From Closterium sp. Naga37s-1 (taxonomy: Eukaryota > Streptophyta > Zygnematophyceae > Desmidiales > Closteriaceae), in contig CANJKZ010000430.1 of the NCBI GenBank assembly GCA_947471745.1, forward strand, positions 1,289,001-1,353,000: a stretch of 64,000 nucleotides of DNA, given 5' to 3'. Shown one piece after another: positions 34,940 to 45,700 of this stretch; position 1 is the stretch's first letter; each line of letters begins with the position of its first letter. A model generated the notes under the pieces. That model was given only the letters and a program-made list of their open reading frames with translations, was not told the DNA's origin and did not search any database. Position numbers and translations under genes: made by a program.

Positions 34940-35854
34940 CCCTCCTGAGTTTCTAACGTGGATCTCAAGATCGTCTCAAAGTGTTGAAGTGAGTGGCTAG
35001 TTGCGGAGGTAGATCTGCTGGACAGCTAGGTATTAGCGGCCCGAGGGAGAGGGTTTTACGACACACGAAAACGTGCTTGCTCGGCAGTACGACGGGTACG
35101 AAGCAGGAGTCAACACACCAACGGGAACTACTTTCTGCCAAACGTCTGCTGCAGAGGTGTCGGGGAGGGAACCAGGAACGAATAAGGAGCAAACACGAGT
35201 CGAGGAGAGATTGTAGGAGACGGTTATGAATGAGGGCGGGGGGGTGGGAAATACTTGCGGCGGGGGGAAATATCTTCCGCTTTCGAGCATTCGCGCAAGC
35301 GCCACAACACAGTAATCTCCCCGAACTTCAAAGCACCGAAAAACCTGCATGCATCGAGCCTTCGAAAGCGCTGCCCAAGGCCAGATCTCAATGCTCGCGC
35401 GCTTTTCACGAGCGAGTCTGGCTGGTTCGGCAATGCCGCATGTGAATCGCGACGTGCCAGTTTCGATGTGCTGGGCTGGAAGGGTTCCCCGCGTACTGCC
35501 ACGTCGAGTAGCAAAATCATGAGGTTCGGCCTGGGTCTCAGATCTGAGATTTCGGAAAAGCGTGCTGCAGCCGTTTCGAGAGAATACCGTTCAATATTTC
35601 GTTAGGTTACTCGAAGTGAACCAAGGTGGGTCATTTCAGTTCGTATGGCTCATGACCTATCTTGACCGATCCAAACATTGATATGAACGCTGTTCAACGT
35701 GAAACATCGCACTGAGTCGCATTCAGCACAATTCTGCGGAGCAGTCAACGTGTAGTAATGAGGACGGAGTGAGAAAAATGTAGTTATTTGTATGTATCTA
35801 GTTTGGTAATACTGGTAGTGCACTAACAGATTAAACCATCAAATCCTTTTTTCT
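34940..35854. other. Intergenic: Pur-alpha promoter and kinase 3' flank
   Basis: Short frames on both strands show no family signature. Position suggests that the right part holds the kinase terminator and the left part the Pur-alpha promoter and 5' UTR. Sequence becomes AT-rich from about 35.6 kb towards the kinase stop. Confidence 0.5.
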
Positions 35855-38598
35855 CTACTGTGGACTTGAAGTGCTACTATTGGAGTACATTTTCTCAATG
35901 GACGCAATGGCCGCATCAAAATCAGCACCCTTTGACCTCGCAACCTCTTGGTCAATTCGTGCTGCCATCCTATTCACCTCGAGCCCGAAGTAACTGTCTT
36001 TTATGTTCAGCAGGGAGGCGAGCACTCGACTCATGGAGGGACGGGATGCAGACGGCATGGCGGTGCAGCTGAGAGCAAGGCGAGCCAACTCCTGCACCAA
36101 GCTATCTGGTGCTTCCAAATGAGGGTCTTTGAACGATGACATGTTATTGGATGCCACTAGCGGAGCAGCCCATGTCTTGAGGTTGACCTGCTCTTCTTCC
36201 ATGCTGAAGACGGCCTTGCGTGCCGTGAGCACGGTTAACATCACCACACCAAAGCTGGTATGCAATAGGATGGGAAGAGACGAGATTACGAGGGTGCTTG
36301 TTTGCACAGCTGATGGCCACTAGCTCTAGGCTCGGCTACTTACTTCGCAAACAAACAACATGGAAGCCTCAACAAGCTACAAAAAAACTGCTCTGAAGAG
36401 CGGAGAAAAAGCTGGAGGATTGAAAAGTCGCTCATGCCATAATTACGTCACAAATTTACACACCTGTACACATCAGCCATGGGAGTGGCCTTCTGCGACT
36501 TGCAGTAGGCGGGATCCACATAGCCCGGTGTTCCCATCACTCGTGTGGCCGCCACCGATGTGCCCTCCCCATGCCTCACCAACCCAAAGTCAGCAATCTT
36601 CGCCTGTTGTGAATGGCATAGGCGTTGTACAAAGGCAGATTTTTCATAACAGCCACACCCAACATAATCGATAAGATTTGGTTTCACAGCCGTTCGTCCA
36701 GCATCGCTAGTTAATGATATACCTTCAGGCTTTCATCAAGGAGGATATTGGCAGGCTTGATGTCGCGATGCACAATGCCAAACTCATGAAGGTACTCCAG
36801 GCCACGAGCCAGGCCTATGAGAATTTCCAGTCGCTGCCGGATCGTCAATTGCTGCTTAGCTGCTGAAAGCAGGGCGGAACATCGAGGGTTGGAAGGAGGG
36901 GGAGTTGTGAAACCGAGGTTTCAAAGAGGAGGTACCAGAGTATGATGATGCGAAGATAGAGAGGGGAGGAGAGGGAGAGAGAGAGTGTGTGTGAGTGGGG
37001 GGGGGGGGGGGGGGGGGGGGTGTGGGAGGGGGCGGAGGGAGGGGTTGGGGGGGAGAAGTTTTCTTACAAGGGCCGATCCAGTGTTCGAGGTCGCCATGGG
37101 GCATGAATTCGTAGATGACGATCTGCTCCATCCTCTCCGTCACAGGGCTGAAGTCAAGGCAGTACCCCACCAGCCTCACCAGGTTCGGATGGTTCTTTGT
37201 CGCCATCTCGTTCACCTGCCACACCGCAACAACAAGACATGTAACAGCAATGTAACGACAACATGTAAGGCATGGTAAAAAAAATCAGATTACATCAGGG
37301 CACACATGGCAAGTCAACCTTAGAGACATAGTCACTGCATCCCATGATAGTACCTCGCGTTTGAAGTCGTTGGTGAGGACCTTGGCGCGCTTGACACATT
37401 ACCCTTCGGGTACCCCAAATCCTTCTCCTTCCTACCTCTTCCCGTTTCCCTCTACCTCTCTCTCCTCTCCTCCTGTCTTTCTCTCGCCCGCACGCAGGCC
37501 CACCTCGCGTTTGAAGTCGTTGGTGAGGACCTTGGCGCGTTTAACAGCCCAGACGAGCTGAGGGTTGTGGGGGCACTCGCCCTTGTACACATCCCCGAAG
37601 CTGCCTCCCCCAATGCGCCTGCTCTCCGCCCACTCACTCGTCGCCTGCACCACCTCCGCCAGTGAGTAATGCGCGCACACCTGCGCCTGCCCGCCGCTCC
37701 CCACTCCCAACACTGCCATCTCTCCTGCAGCACCTGGAGCTTTGCTTGAGACCCCTGAGTCTGGCGCTGTTTGAAAGACAGACTCGCCGTCTCCCACTCC
37801 CACTGCAGCCCCTGCCCCTGCCGGAACAACTACAACCGATGCCATTGTTGTCGATGCTTCTGCTGATGCTGATGTTGCTGTGGCTGATGCAGGCCGGGTT
37901 GCTGCCTCCCTTGAGATGATTATTTTGGCTTCAGGTTGGACATCTTTTGCATTAGGTGATTCCTTAGCCTCTGTTCCTTGCGTATGATGCGGCTTTGTGT
38001 CTCTCGCATGTTGGGAAGCTGGTCCTTCTCTGGCCGACTGAAGAGATTTTACCCCTGCTCTTGCCCCTGACCTTGCTCCCTTTGCCCCTGTCCTTGCTCC
38101 TTCCCTTTCGCCTGCCCTTGCTCTATCCCTTGCTCCTGCCCTTGCTCCTTCACTTTCTCTTTCCTTTCCTCGTCGTCTCGTTACTCGTTCGGCTCCTGCT
38201 TCCCTTCTCCCTTCCGTTCCTCCTGCCGGCCCTCGTCGTCGCACGTACAGAGCGTGCATGTTGAGGGGAGACGAGGGACACGTTCCGCGCCATGCGTCGT
38301 CACTCTCGTTACCTCGCTTTGCTCTCCTTCTAATAAACCATCGCAAGAAACGCGGTGTCCAACTTTCACCGTCTCGCCGTTCCGTTTCTGAGTGTCTTTC
38401 CATATTTATTTTCTTCCGCCTCGCCGCCTTTCGACTCAGTATCGCAACTCGGGGTTGCTGAAATGGTAGTTGATGGGATGTGTTAGGAAAGATTTTCGCC
38501 TTCGCTTCCAAGACTGTCTGATGCCGAGACGATTTTACTCTGTTGACTTGAGCAGACTCTTCATGCGTGGAAAGCCAGGGCTGTCGATTCCAAGGCAT
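35855..38598 (-). CDS. Receptor-like cytoplasmic Ser/Thr kinase
   Basis: This is a plant RLK/Pelle-type kinase with no visible membrane segment, expected to phosphorylate Ser/Thr in membrane-proximal signalling. Five exons: 38598-37504, 37215-37068, 36862-36723, 36603-36464 and 36254-35855, giving 640 residues. The first ~300 residues are a low-complexity Arg/Glu/Ala region. The kinase domain then shows [11 protein letters not shown] (ATP loop), WAVKRAK (catalytic Lys), [28 protein letters not shown] (HRD loop), [12 protein letters not shown] (DFG), [10 protein letters not shown] (activation segment end) and [19 protein letters not shown]. All catalytic residues are present, and it is an RD-type kinase. 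The start is uncertain: in-frame ATG codons further in could be used, and an upstream exon is possible. Exon 1's donor is duplicated in the following intron, and intron 2 contains a ~22-base G run. Confidence 0.88.
36998..37020 (+). repeat. Poly-G run of about 22 bases in a kinase intron
   Basis: A run of about 22 G lies within a purine-rich tract (36.95-37.06 kb) in the intron between kinase exons 2 and 3. It is a C run on the transcribed RNA. Its exact length is likely unstable or a sequencing limit. Confidence 0.9.
37353..37545. repeat. Duplicate of the kinase exon-1 donor edge
   Basis: The stretch ACCTCGCGTTTGAAGTCGTT and onwards to GGACCTTGGCGCG occurs at 37352-37392 and 37502-37542. 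Both copies encode VLTNDFKRE on the minus strand and both end in CGCGAG followed by a GT donor. The model uses 37504. The distal copy is an intronic decoy; no palindrome is left at the junction. Confidence 0.85.
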
Positions 38599-39620
38599 TT
38601 TCCCTGATTGCCTTGAACTTTCAGGGCTAACTAAGCCACCCTGGCCGAAAATGATGATTTCAAATCCAGACCTGATTTCTAAGATCTGTTTTTCCGGCTA
38701 TTCCTGAATCGAAGGGTCCTATTTTTCGGAACACTGGACCAGAAGAACTATTTTCACATCCCACCCCTCCCCCATTTCCGCGACCTCCCTGTCTGTGTTT
38801 GCAACCTTCGTGGCAAAACCAGAGTCCGTGGTTGGGGCAAACACCAGCTCAGCCTCGGATTGCTGCTTCCTCCAATCACAACTCGCTGGCTTTTGCCACG
38901 ACAGTGGCAAACTATCCCATGCTGCTGCCTGAAGGGCCAACATCAGATGCATTCGAATAATGCTAATGCTGGTTTCCATATGCTTGTTTGTAGTATTGGG
39001 TAGTTGTAGGTCCAGCAGAAATAAATAAACCCGTCAGGAAGGTGTCAACCCTAACACCATGAGTTTAGTTTTTGTTTAGGATTGACTTTTCTGAAGACGT
39101 GTGCTATCTTGATAGGGTCTGGTTATTCTGCCTGTGGGCAAATGACAAACCGTTTCTCAATGGCATCAGAATTGTAGGACCGTTGTCCAAACCTACGGTC
39201 TGTCAGGTCCTTTCAGGTACTGACAGAAAAGGATGCAATAGTCTGGCCAACTTTATTGGCCAAGGATAAGGTTATTTATATTGATCGTAATAATTGTACA
39301 TACACACCATAGAGTTAAGCATGAGGGTTTCAATTCAAGGCCCTAGTTTAGAAACCAGCGGCCAGAGGCAACTCATACGCATATGGTATATACGGTACGG
39401 TACAAATGAAAAGCTGGAGAAAACGAGGGATCCATAGATCTGCATGACAATTTCCCTCACGAGATGTGAGGTTGACGCTGGAGAGCAATACTGATTGATG
39501 CTGGCAGGACCATTGGCAGCAATGGCTGCAGAAGGCTGGAGCAGAAGTTCTGTAGATTGAACATGATAGCAGAGCATAGAAGGGACATGAGGTCCTGGAA
39601 GTGGAGATGATTACTTGGCT
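38599..39620. other. Intergenic region between the kinase and the stress-protein genes
   Basis: A minus-strand frame at 38719-38979 (86 codons) has no recognised motif, and I do not call it. AT-rich sequence with AAATAAATAAAC near 39020 is compatible with untranslated DNA. Nothing else is supported. Confidence 0.45.
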
Positions 39621-40504
39621 TCAGGGACAGGTTTGTCGGTAGATGACAACAGGGCAGGGGCTGTGGTGCGCGCAGTAGTCAGAGACGCTGCCCATCATGT
39701 GCTTCAGTCGGTTGAGAGTGCCCCCCTTGCGGTTCCCCACCACCACCAGATCCGCATGGCTCTCCCTTGCCACATGCACAATCTTCTCCCTGTATAGGCA
39801 CGAATGCAAGAGAGCGGTGGAAGGTGAGCATATCGATCGTAATAGTGAGGCATCTGGGCTATCGCTCACGGCTGCATTGACATAATTACCTCAGGTGAAG
39901 CGAAAAGAAGGATGCTGCGAAAAAAAAAAAAAAACGCATGTCATCTGCGTCGCACATTTGCATTATGGAGTTGGAACAATGGCAACGGCTCTGACACCGA
40001 GCCGAGATGGCACTCTCACCTGCCATGTACCATCGGTCGCACGCACCTCGGATCGCCATCGGTGGATACGAGCGACACGGACGTGACTCCCGCCTCGTGC
40101 GCCTTGGCCTCGAGGTCCGCAAGGAGTTGCCGGCTTTCCTCGCGCGCCTTGCGTTCCCACATGTTCGCCTCGTGCGCCGATGAAAACACGCGCTCCGAGC
40201 CGGGAACTGTGGGGAAAGAGAAGTCGGAGGAAGATGATAAAAATGTTAGCAGGCAAGAATGGGGGAATTGTTGAAGGTAGAAGTGTAGAAGGTTCAAATG
40301 CAGGAGGCAAAGGTCATCCTTGCGTGTGTAGATTGACGTTAACTTACATGGCTGCGCGTGTCGCACGTTGAGTATGACGAGTCTGTCCTTGTCCTTGCGC
40401 ATCAGCTGCGACATGGCAAATTCTAGCATCTGCTCCGTGATCTTGCCCTCGTCGATCGCCACTAGCACCTTTCGAGGAGCCTCCTCGACGTCATTGCTCG
40501 CCAT
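39621..40504 (-). CDS. Universal stress protein (UspA-type) domain protein
   Basis: Single-domain universal stress proteins are small cytosolic Rossmann-like proteins that often bind ATP or AMP and respond to stress. Three exons (40504-40348, 40206-40047, 39789-39621) join in phase to give 161 residues, the usual length. Motifs: RKVLVAIDEGKITEQMLEFA (strand 1 with the nucleotide-contacting Asp), RLVILNVRH, then IVHVARESHADLVVVGNRKG and the GxxG-x9-G(S/T)-like signature GNRKGGTLNRLKHMMGSVSD, ending YCAHHSPCPVVIYR. The conserved glycines suggest ATP-binding ability. The start at 40504 is the only in-frame ATG and gives a normal N-terminus. Confidence 0.92.
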
Positions 40505-41537
40505 GGCGTTTTAGCTGTTACTTTCTAGGCAGGATACTCTTTCGTAGAACGAGATGTGCAAGTTTGCTGAATCGCGCGTCAAAGATGTATGCTTCAATTC
40601 TCAAGTGTCTCCGAAATGTGGGATGTATACGAGGCCCTGGAATTTCGAGAATGCGGGGCTCAATACGCTCTCTTCTTTCTGTAGGGAAATGTTGCTCTGA
40701 GCAGGAAAGTGAAGATTGGTAGGTCTGGTTGTCTGTCACCGTGGATAAGGTCACTTGCTTTCGTTTGATTGGCTTGCTGGTCGTTGGTTGGTGGATTAAT
40801 TTGCGAGTACGGTCCGCACTGAATTTTCTTACTGTCCTATCAGGAATCCAGAACAATGTCCTTGCCCTCGCTGGAAAAAAATACGGATCAGTGCCAGGTG
40901 CTTGACGGGCACCTGGAATGCTGCGAACACGCTAGCAATTGACTTGGGCAAAGAGAGAAAGGTCATCAGTCTTGAAATTAAAAAACTTTAGAGCCGCAGT
41001 TTTGGGCGCCGCCAAATCCCGAGCTCTTGATGACGTGGGCAGCTCCAGCAATGCAAAAGACCTGCATTTCTCGAGTCAGCGCACGTGCTACTTCGCTGGA
41101 CCTGCGGCACTACTGTACATTACCACACCCCCCGTGTCACCAAACCAAACCGATACTACATTTGCGTTTGTTACCGAACCGAACCGAAACTCCGCTCAAA
41201 GTAATGAACTGTACTCTACGTTACTCCGCGTTATGCTGTGTAACAACACCCAGAACACTATTTTGCCTTAAAAACAAAACAATACTACAAGCTGCACTAA
41301 CATGACATCCAGGACTCAGCTACAGTATCTCCCTGTGTCACACACCTGCGAAATGAAAACTACATCATGGCCTGGAGGGGAAAAAAATGGCGACACTCTC
41401 GTAGGGAGTGAGCGAAGTAGCATCAAAATATTCCAGCTCCCGCGAAGCCTCAAATGTTTCCCCCTTTTGAAAAGCATGAATCCATTCAACATTATCTCAA
41501 CTGAAGCTCTCGTTAGGCAGGCAGGCGGACAAAATGT
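40505..41537. other. Intergenic region 5' of the stress-protein gene
   Basis: This AT-richer stretch should contain the stress-protein promoter and the Pmp3 3' flank. Frames at 40518-40856 and 40939-41271 carry no motif. The CCAAACCAAACCG and CGAACCGAACCGAAAC runs near 41.14-41.19 kb are simple-sequence-like. No gene is supported. Confidence 0.5.
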
Positions 41538-41826
41538 CTAGTCATACTGCACATAGCACACAGCAAAATGGTCAGTAAAGAAGCAGGGAAAGAGGAACAT
41601 AGCTTCCGTGTACTATGCAAGTTAGAACACCATAGCAGACCTTTAGGATGACGAAGACGGCATAGATGATTCCTGGGATGTATCCAAGCAGCGTCAATAG
41701 CACGCATATCCAAAACTCAATTTGACACTCCCGTTTCAAGAAGACGCCGACTGGAGGCAGGAGGATCGCACATAATACCGAACAGATGTCTATTTCTCTC
41801 TCAGACCGCCGCGCCCTATCCATCAT
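41538..41826 (-). CDS. Pmp3/RCI2 family small hydrophobic membrane protein
   Basis: Pmp3/RCI2 proteolipids are plasma-membrane peptides of 50-75 residues linked to salt and cold tolerance through membrane potential. Exon 1 (41826-41641) encodes the whole conserved core: CAILLPPVGVFLKRECQIEF and WICVLLTLLGYIPGIIYAVF, two membrane helices around the family's LPPxGV and GYIPGIIYA motifs. Reading on past 41641 adds an atypical tail. A GT donor there and an acceptor at 41547 instead give a 9-bp last exon (41546-41538) coding Tyr-Asp-stop, for 64 residues ending VILKYD, as expected for the family. Two ATG codons in tandem start the frame. The tiny last exon is inferred from phase and splice motifs. 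Confidence 0.88.
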
Positions 41827-41903
41827 CGTGTAAGAGGGAGACGGAGGTCTAACCAATGACGTAGAGACCAGAAGCCAGAGCAATTACCCGAAGGAAGACT
41901 GCG

Positions 41904-42284
41904 ATGAAAACGAGCTGTTGTAATATGACTCGAAAAGCACGAGGTATGAAGGCCCAATCAATGAACAAAGCACACGGACCGATGAAGAGCCTCCTCGGTG
42001 AGCAAGAGGACCACGCTTCCGCCAACACACAGGAATCGACTTTCGGACATGATGCTAAATGTCTGGTTGCCGAAATGCAGCAGGAAATTTTCTCGGAAGC
42101 GCTCGCCAGTTTGTGCCAGCTGGCGGATACGCAATGGCCGAGAGGCCTACCCGCCATCGGCGGTGTAAGAGCAGCATGCATGGCGTTGGTGGATGTTATT
42201 GAGTCACACGCCGTCCATGCAATTGACCAGGCTTCTGTCCGAATGAGAGCAGCCAAAATTTCAGATTTGAGCTACATTGAGTGA
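41904..42284 (+). CDS. Hypothetical 126-codon open frame
   Basis: An uninterrupted frame starts 78 bp from the Pmp3 start codon in the opposite direction, so the two could share a divergent promoter. The product would be mostly helical (MQQEIFSEALASLCQLADTQ and later VDVIESHAVHAIDQASVRM). I recognise no family. The antisense strand is also open for 135 codons, which weakens the case. It could be a small coiled-coil subunit or a chance frame. Confidence 0.3.
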   Translation: MKTSCCNMTRKARGMKAQSMNKAHGPMKSLLGEQEDHASANTQESTFGHDAKCLVAEMQQEIFSEALASLCQLADTQWPRGLPAIGGVRAACMALVDVIESHAVHAIDQASVRMRAAKISDLSYIE

Positions 42285-42725
42285 AATGCGATTGAAACTG
42301 TAAGGCCTACGTGTCGAAAGATTGGGTTTGCCACCGACAAAGAGGCCAGCAAGCGACACGCCAACCCAGGCCTCTCCCACCTGGACACGTAGCTCATGAC
42401 CCGGCACTCTATTTTCACTGCTGAAGTTTGCGGGTCGGTTCAGTTACCGCCCCTTCCAACCACATTCTGACGAAACCCCTCGCTGTCCCCCCTTGCTCGT
42501 CAAAGCATTGCACTCTACTGCACAATACGGCCCAGCTTCCAGCCAGCAGCCAGCCACAGCCGAACACGCGCCTGATCGATCCCTGTACCTCAGAAAAACC
42601 CAATCCTTCACAACAGCCCTCCTGCTATCCCATTCCTGTCATTCCCATCCCAATCCCTTTCCCCTCCTCCGATCATTCTGCCTCCTCTTCCGCATTCTTT
42701 TTCCATAAGCTCCTTCGCGCCATCC

Positions 42726-45700
42726 ATGCTGGCTCTCCTCCTCCCACAGCCCTGTGCGCGCATCACATCGCTGCACGCGCGAGCTACCGCAGCACGCGCT
42801 GCGCGCGGAGCATTCGTTGTCACCCCTGCTTGCAGCAGGCGACGAGCATTCGTTGCAGCGAGTTCTCCATCCTCCCCGTCAAGCTTAGTCCCATCAGCGT
42901 CAGCTTCGTCGTCAGCGTCAATGTCAGCCGACCCTCCGGCCGCCACGGGCAATATGAAGCGAGTCACGTTGGGCACCTCGGATCTCTCCGTTTCACAGGT
43001 AGATATCGTCTCGCTAGCGAATATCGTCTTGCTCAAACACCACTGCCATTGTTCGTCGTCGTCTCGTGATCTGCTCCAGTTGGCATTCTCAATCCCAGAC
43101 CGTTACCCTATCGTTAGTCTGTCGCCACCTTTCGTGTCGATTCCAAAGCTGCTTTTAAAAAAGCGTCGCCTTTGTTGACTGCGGGAGCTGCAATGAATGC
43201 TTCGCCTTCCTCGTCTCATTCACGTTCCCGTTCTTTCCGTCGCTTCCTCCCGTCCGTCCGTCCATCCGTCTGTCCGCCCATCCGTCCGACCGACCATCCA
43301 TACCTCCGTACCTCCGTCCCTCCGCCCAGGCGTGCTTTGGGCTGATGACATTCGGGCAGCAGAACACGGAGGCGGAGGGGCACGCGCTGCTGGACTATGC
43401 AGCGTCGCGCGGAGTCAACTTCGTGGATGTCGCCGAGGTGTACCCCGTGCCCATGCGCAGGTGCGTCCATCAGCGCGCTCAGCGCCCGTGCGCAGGTGTG
43501 GTGAGAGTGCGTGTCGGTGTGATTGCGCGAGTGGGTGTCCATGCGCAGGTGCGATCACTCCCACGGCGCCTCTATAGGCTGAGGTGTACACCCCGTGCCC
43601 ATGCGCACGTGCGGTTAGAGCGCTGCTCACGTGCTGCCTACTGCAGGTGCTCTTGCTCCCATTGCGGACTTTCGAGGTACAGGTGAAGGTGAAGTTGCAA
43701 TATTGCGCGCAATTTCAGGGCACGAGGGTGCGCGGTGTATGATGCACATTGCACAGTGCATGGTACACAATGACCCTACATGCATGGTCTCTATGATATG
43801 AAGCGTGAAGCATGGAGTAAAGAGCTCGGATCATGGAGCAATTGGCTCTTATTCCACGACAGGACTTCATCACCGATCGATCACCGAATCCTTCAACGCT
43901 CTTCCTCAACCTCTCCCCTCTCTCCAATCTTTCCTCTCTCCCCTCCCCTTCCCTCCCTTCCCCGCTTCTCCCCTCCCCTCTGCTCCCCTCCGGTCTCCCT
44001 GCTGCTCCATCTTCCCGCCTCTCCCACACCCATGACCCCGATCCGCCAGCGAGACAGCAGGGCGCACGGAGGAGATCCTGGGCACGTGGCTCAAGAACAA
44101 GGACCGCTCCTCCATTATCGTCGCCACCAAGGTAACCTCGACCCCCCTGCTCACCATGCTGCTCGGTCGCTACGCGTATCTCCTGCTGCTGGTTGTCTGT
44201 ATGTTGCTAGCACTGGACTCAGGGATTACAATCAAGAGGGTGCAAGCGGATTAATGTGTGTGCATGGGGGCGTGGGTTGGGTAGGGAGAATGTGCAGAGC
44301 AGGCACGCGCGGCACGGGTGGTTGTTGAACCTGCCAGCCATGCTGACCATTCTCATTCCTGACCCTCTCTACTCTATCCCCTCCCCTCTTCTCGCTCTCC
44401 CCACTCCCCTCCCCACTCTCCCCTCTCCTCTCTCCCCTCTCCCCTCTCCCCCTTCCCCCTCCCGTCCCTCTTTCCCTTCCCCCCATGGCGGGGCAGGTGG
44501 CAGGGTACAATCCGGCGAGCTACACCCCGGGCAACAGGGAGCAGCCGCGCAGCGAAGAGCTGGCGGACTGCCGGCTGGACAGGGAGAGCATCCGCAAGGC
44601 GTGTGCCGCCAGCCTCAGGCGCCTACAGACGGACTACATCGACCTCTACCAGATCCACTGGTGCGTGTCTTAGTCACCTCAAGGTTCGCCTCGCAAAGGG
44701 ATTGGTTCAAAGTTCACCTCGCAGGAGTGGATTCAAGAGCCTCCGGCGCCTGCAGACGGACTACATCGACCTCTACCAGATCCACTGGTGCGCGCGTCGT
44801 TTGTCAATGCAAGAGTCACTTAGGTTCGGAGTCGTCTCAAGAGCCTCAGGCGCCTGCAGACCGATTACATTGACCTGTACCGGATCCACTGGTGCGCGTA
44901 GAGTCAGATAAGAAATCAGGGTTAGCTGACTCAGATGTGACCTCAGTCAGGAGTCGACTTAAAAGCTGCAGGCGCCTGCAGTGCAGACGGACAACACCGA
45001 GCTCTACCAGATCCACTGGTGCGTCTTGACTCTTGAGCCAAGTCAAGGAGGCACCTCAAGAGTCCAATAAGGAGTCATGTGAAGGGTCAGCTCAAGAGTT
45101 GACTCAATGGTGGCCTCGGTCAGGAGTGGACTCGAGGGCCTCGGGCGAATGCAGACTAAGGGTGACCTACATTGACCTCCACCAATGCCTCTGGTGCACG
45201 CTCGCTCTTTCTCGTGCTGCTCCTGCTGCTGCCTTCACTTCCCCCCCCCCCCCCCCCTGCATAATAGTGCACCCTTCTTTCTGATCTCATCCCCTTCTAC
45301 CCCTTTTCCCTCCTCCACCCCCCGTTCCCCCTCTTCCCTTCCCACCACCCCCTCTCCCACCCAACCAGGCCGGACCGCTATGTGCCCAAGTTTGGAGTGA
45401 CACAGTACAAACCGGAGAAGGAGTACCCGTCCATCCCCATTGAGGAGACCGTTGCAGCCATGGGAGAGCTTATCAAGGGTGAGAGGGAGCGACACACCAC
45501 TTACTCACTGACTGCTCTGTTAGGGGCCGTTGGTTGGGCAATGCGCGTGAATGGGGGCGACGGGCTGTGGGGCGTATGAAGGGTGCTGGGGCGATGGGTG
45601 AATGCAAGGGGTGATGGTGGTGGTCAGGTCAGGGCATTTTAGAGTGATGGGCTGACCTGCAGCGGAAAGTGGCAGGTGCGCAGTTACCCAGCTTACATCA

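Noticed and set aside
38719..38979. 86-codon minus-strand frame upstream of the kinase
   Set aside because: No recognisable family and no in-phase splice to kinase exon 1 could be shown.
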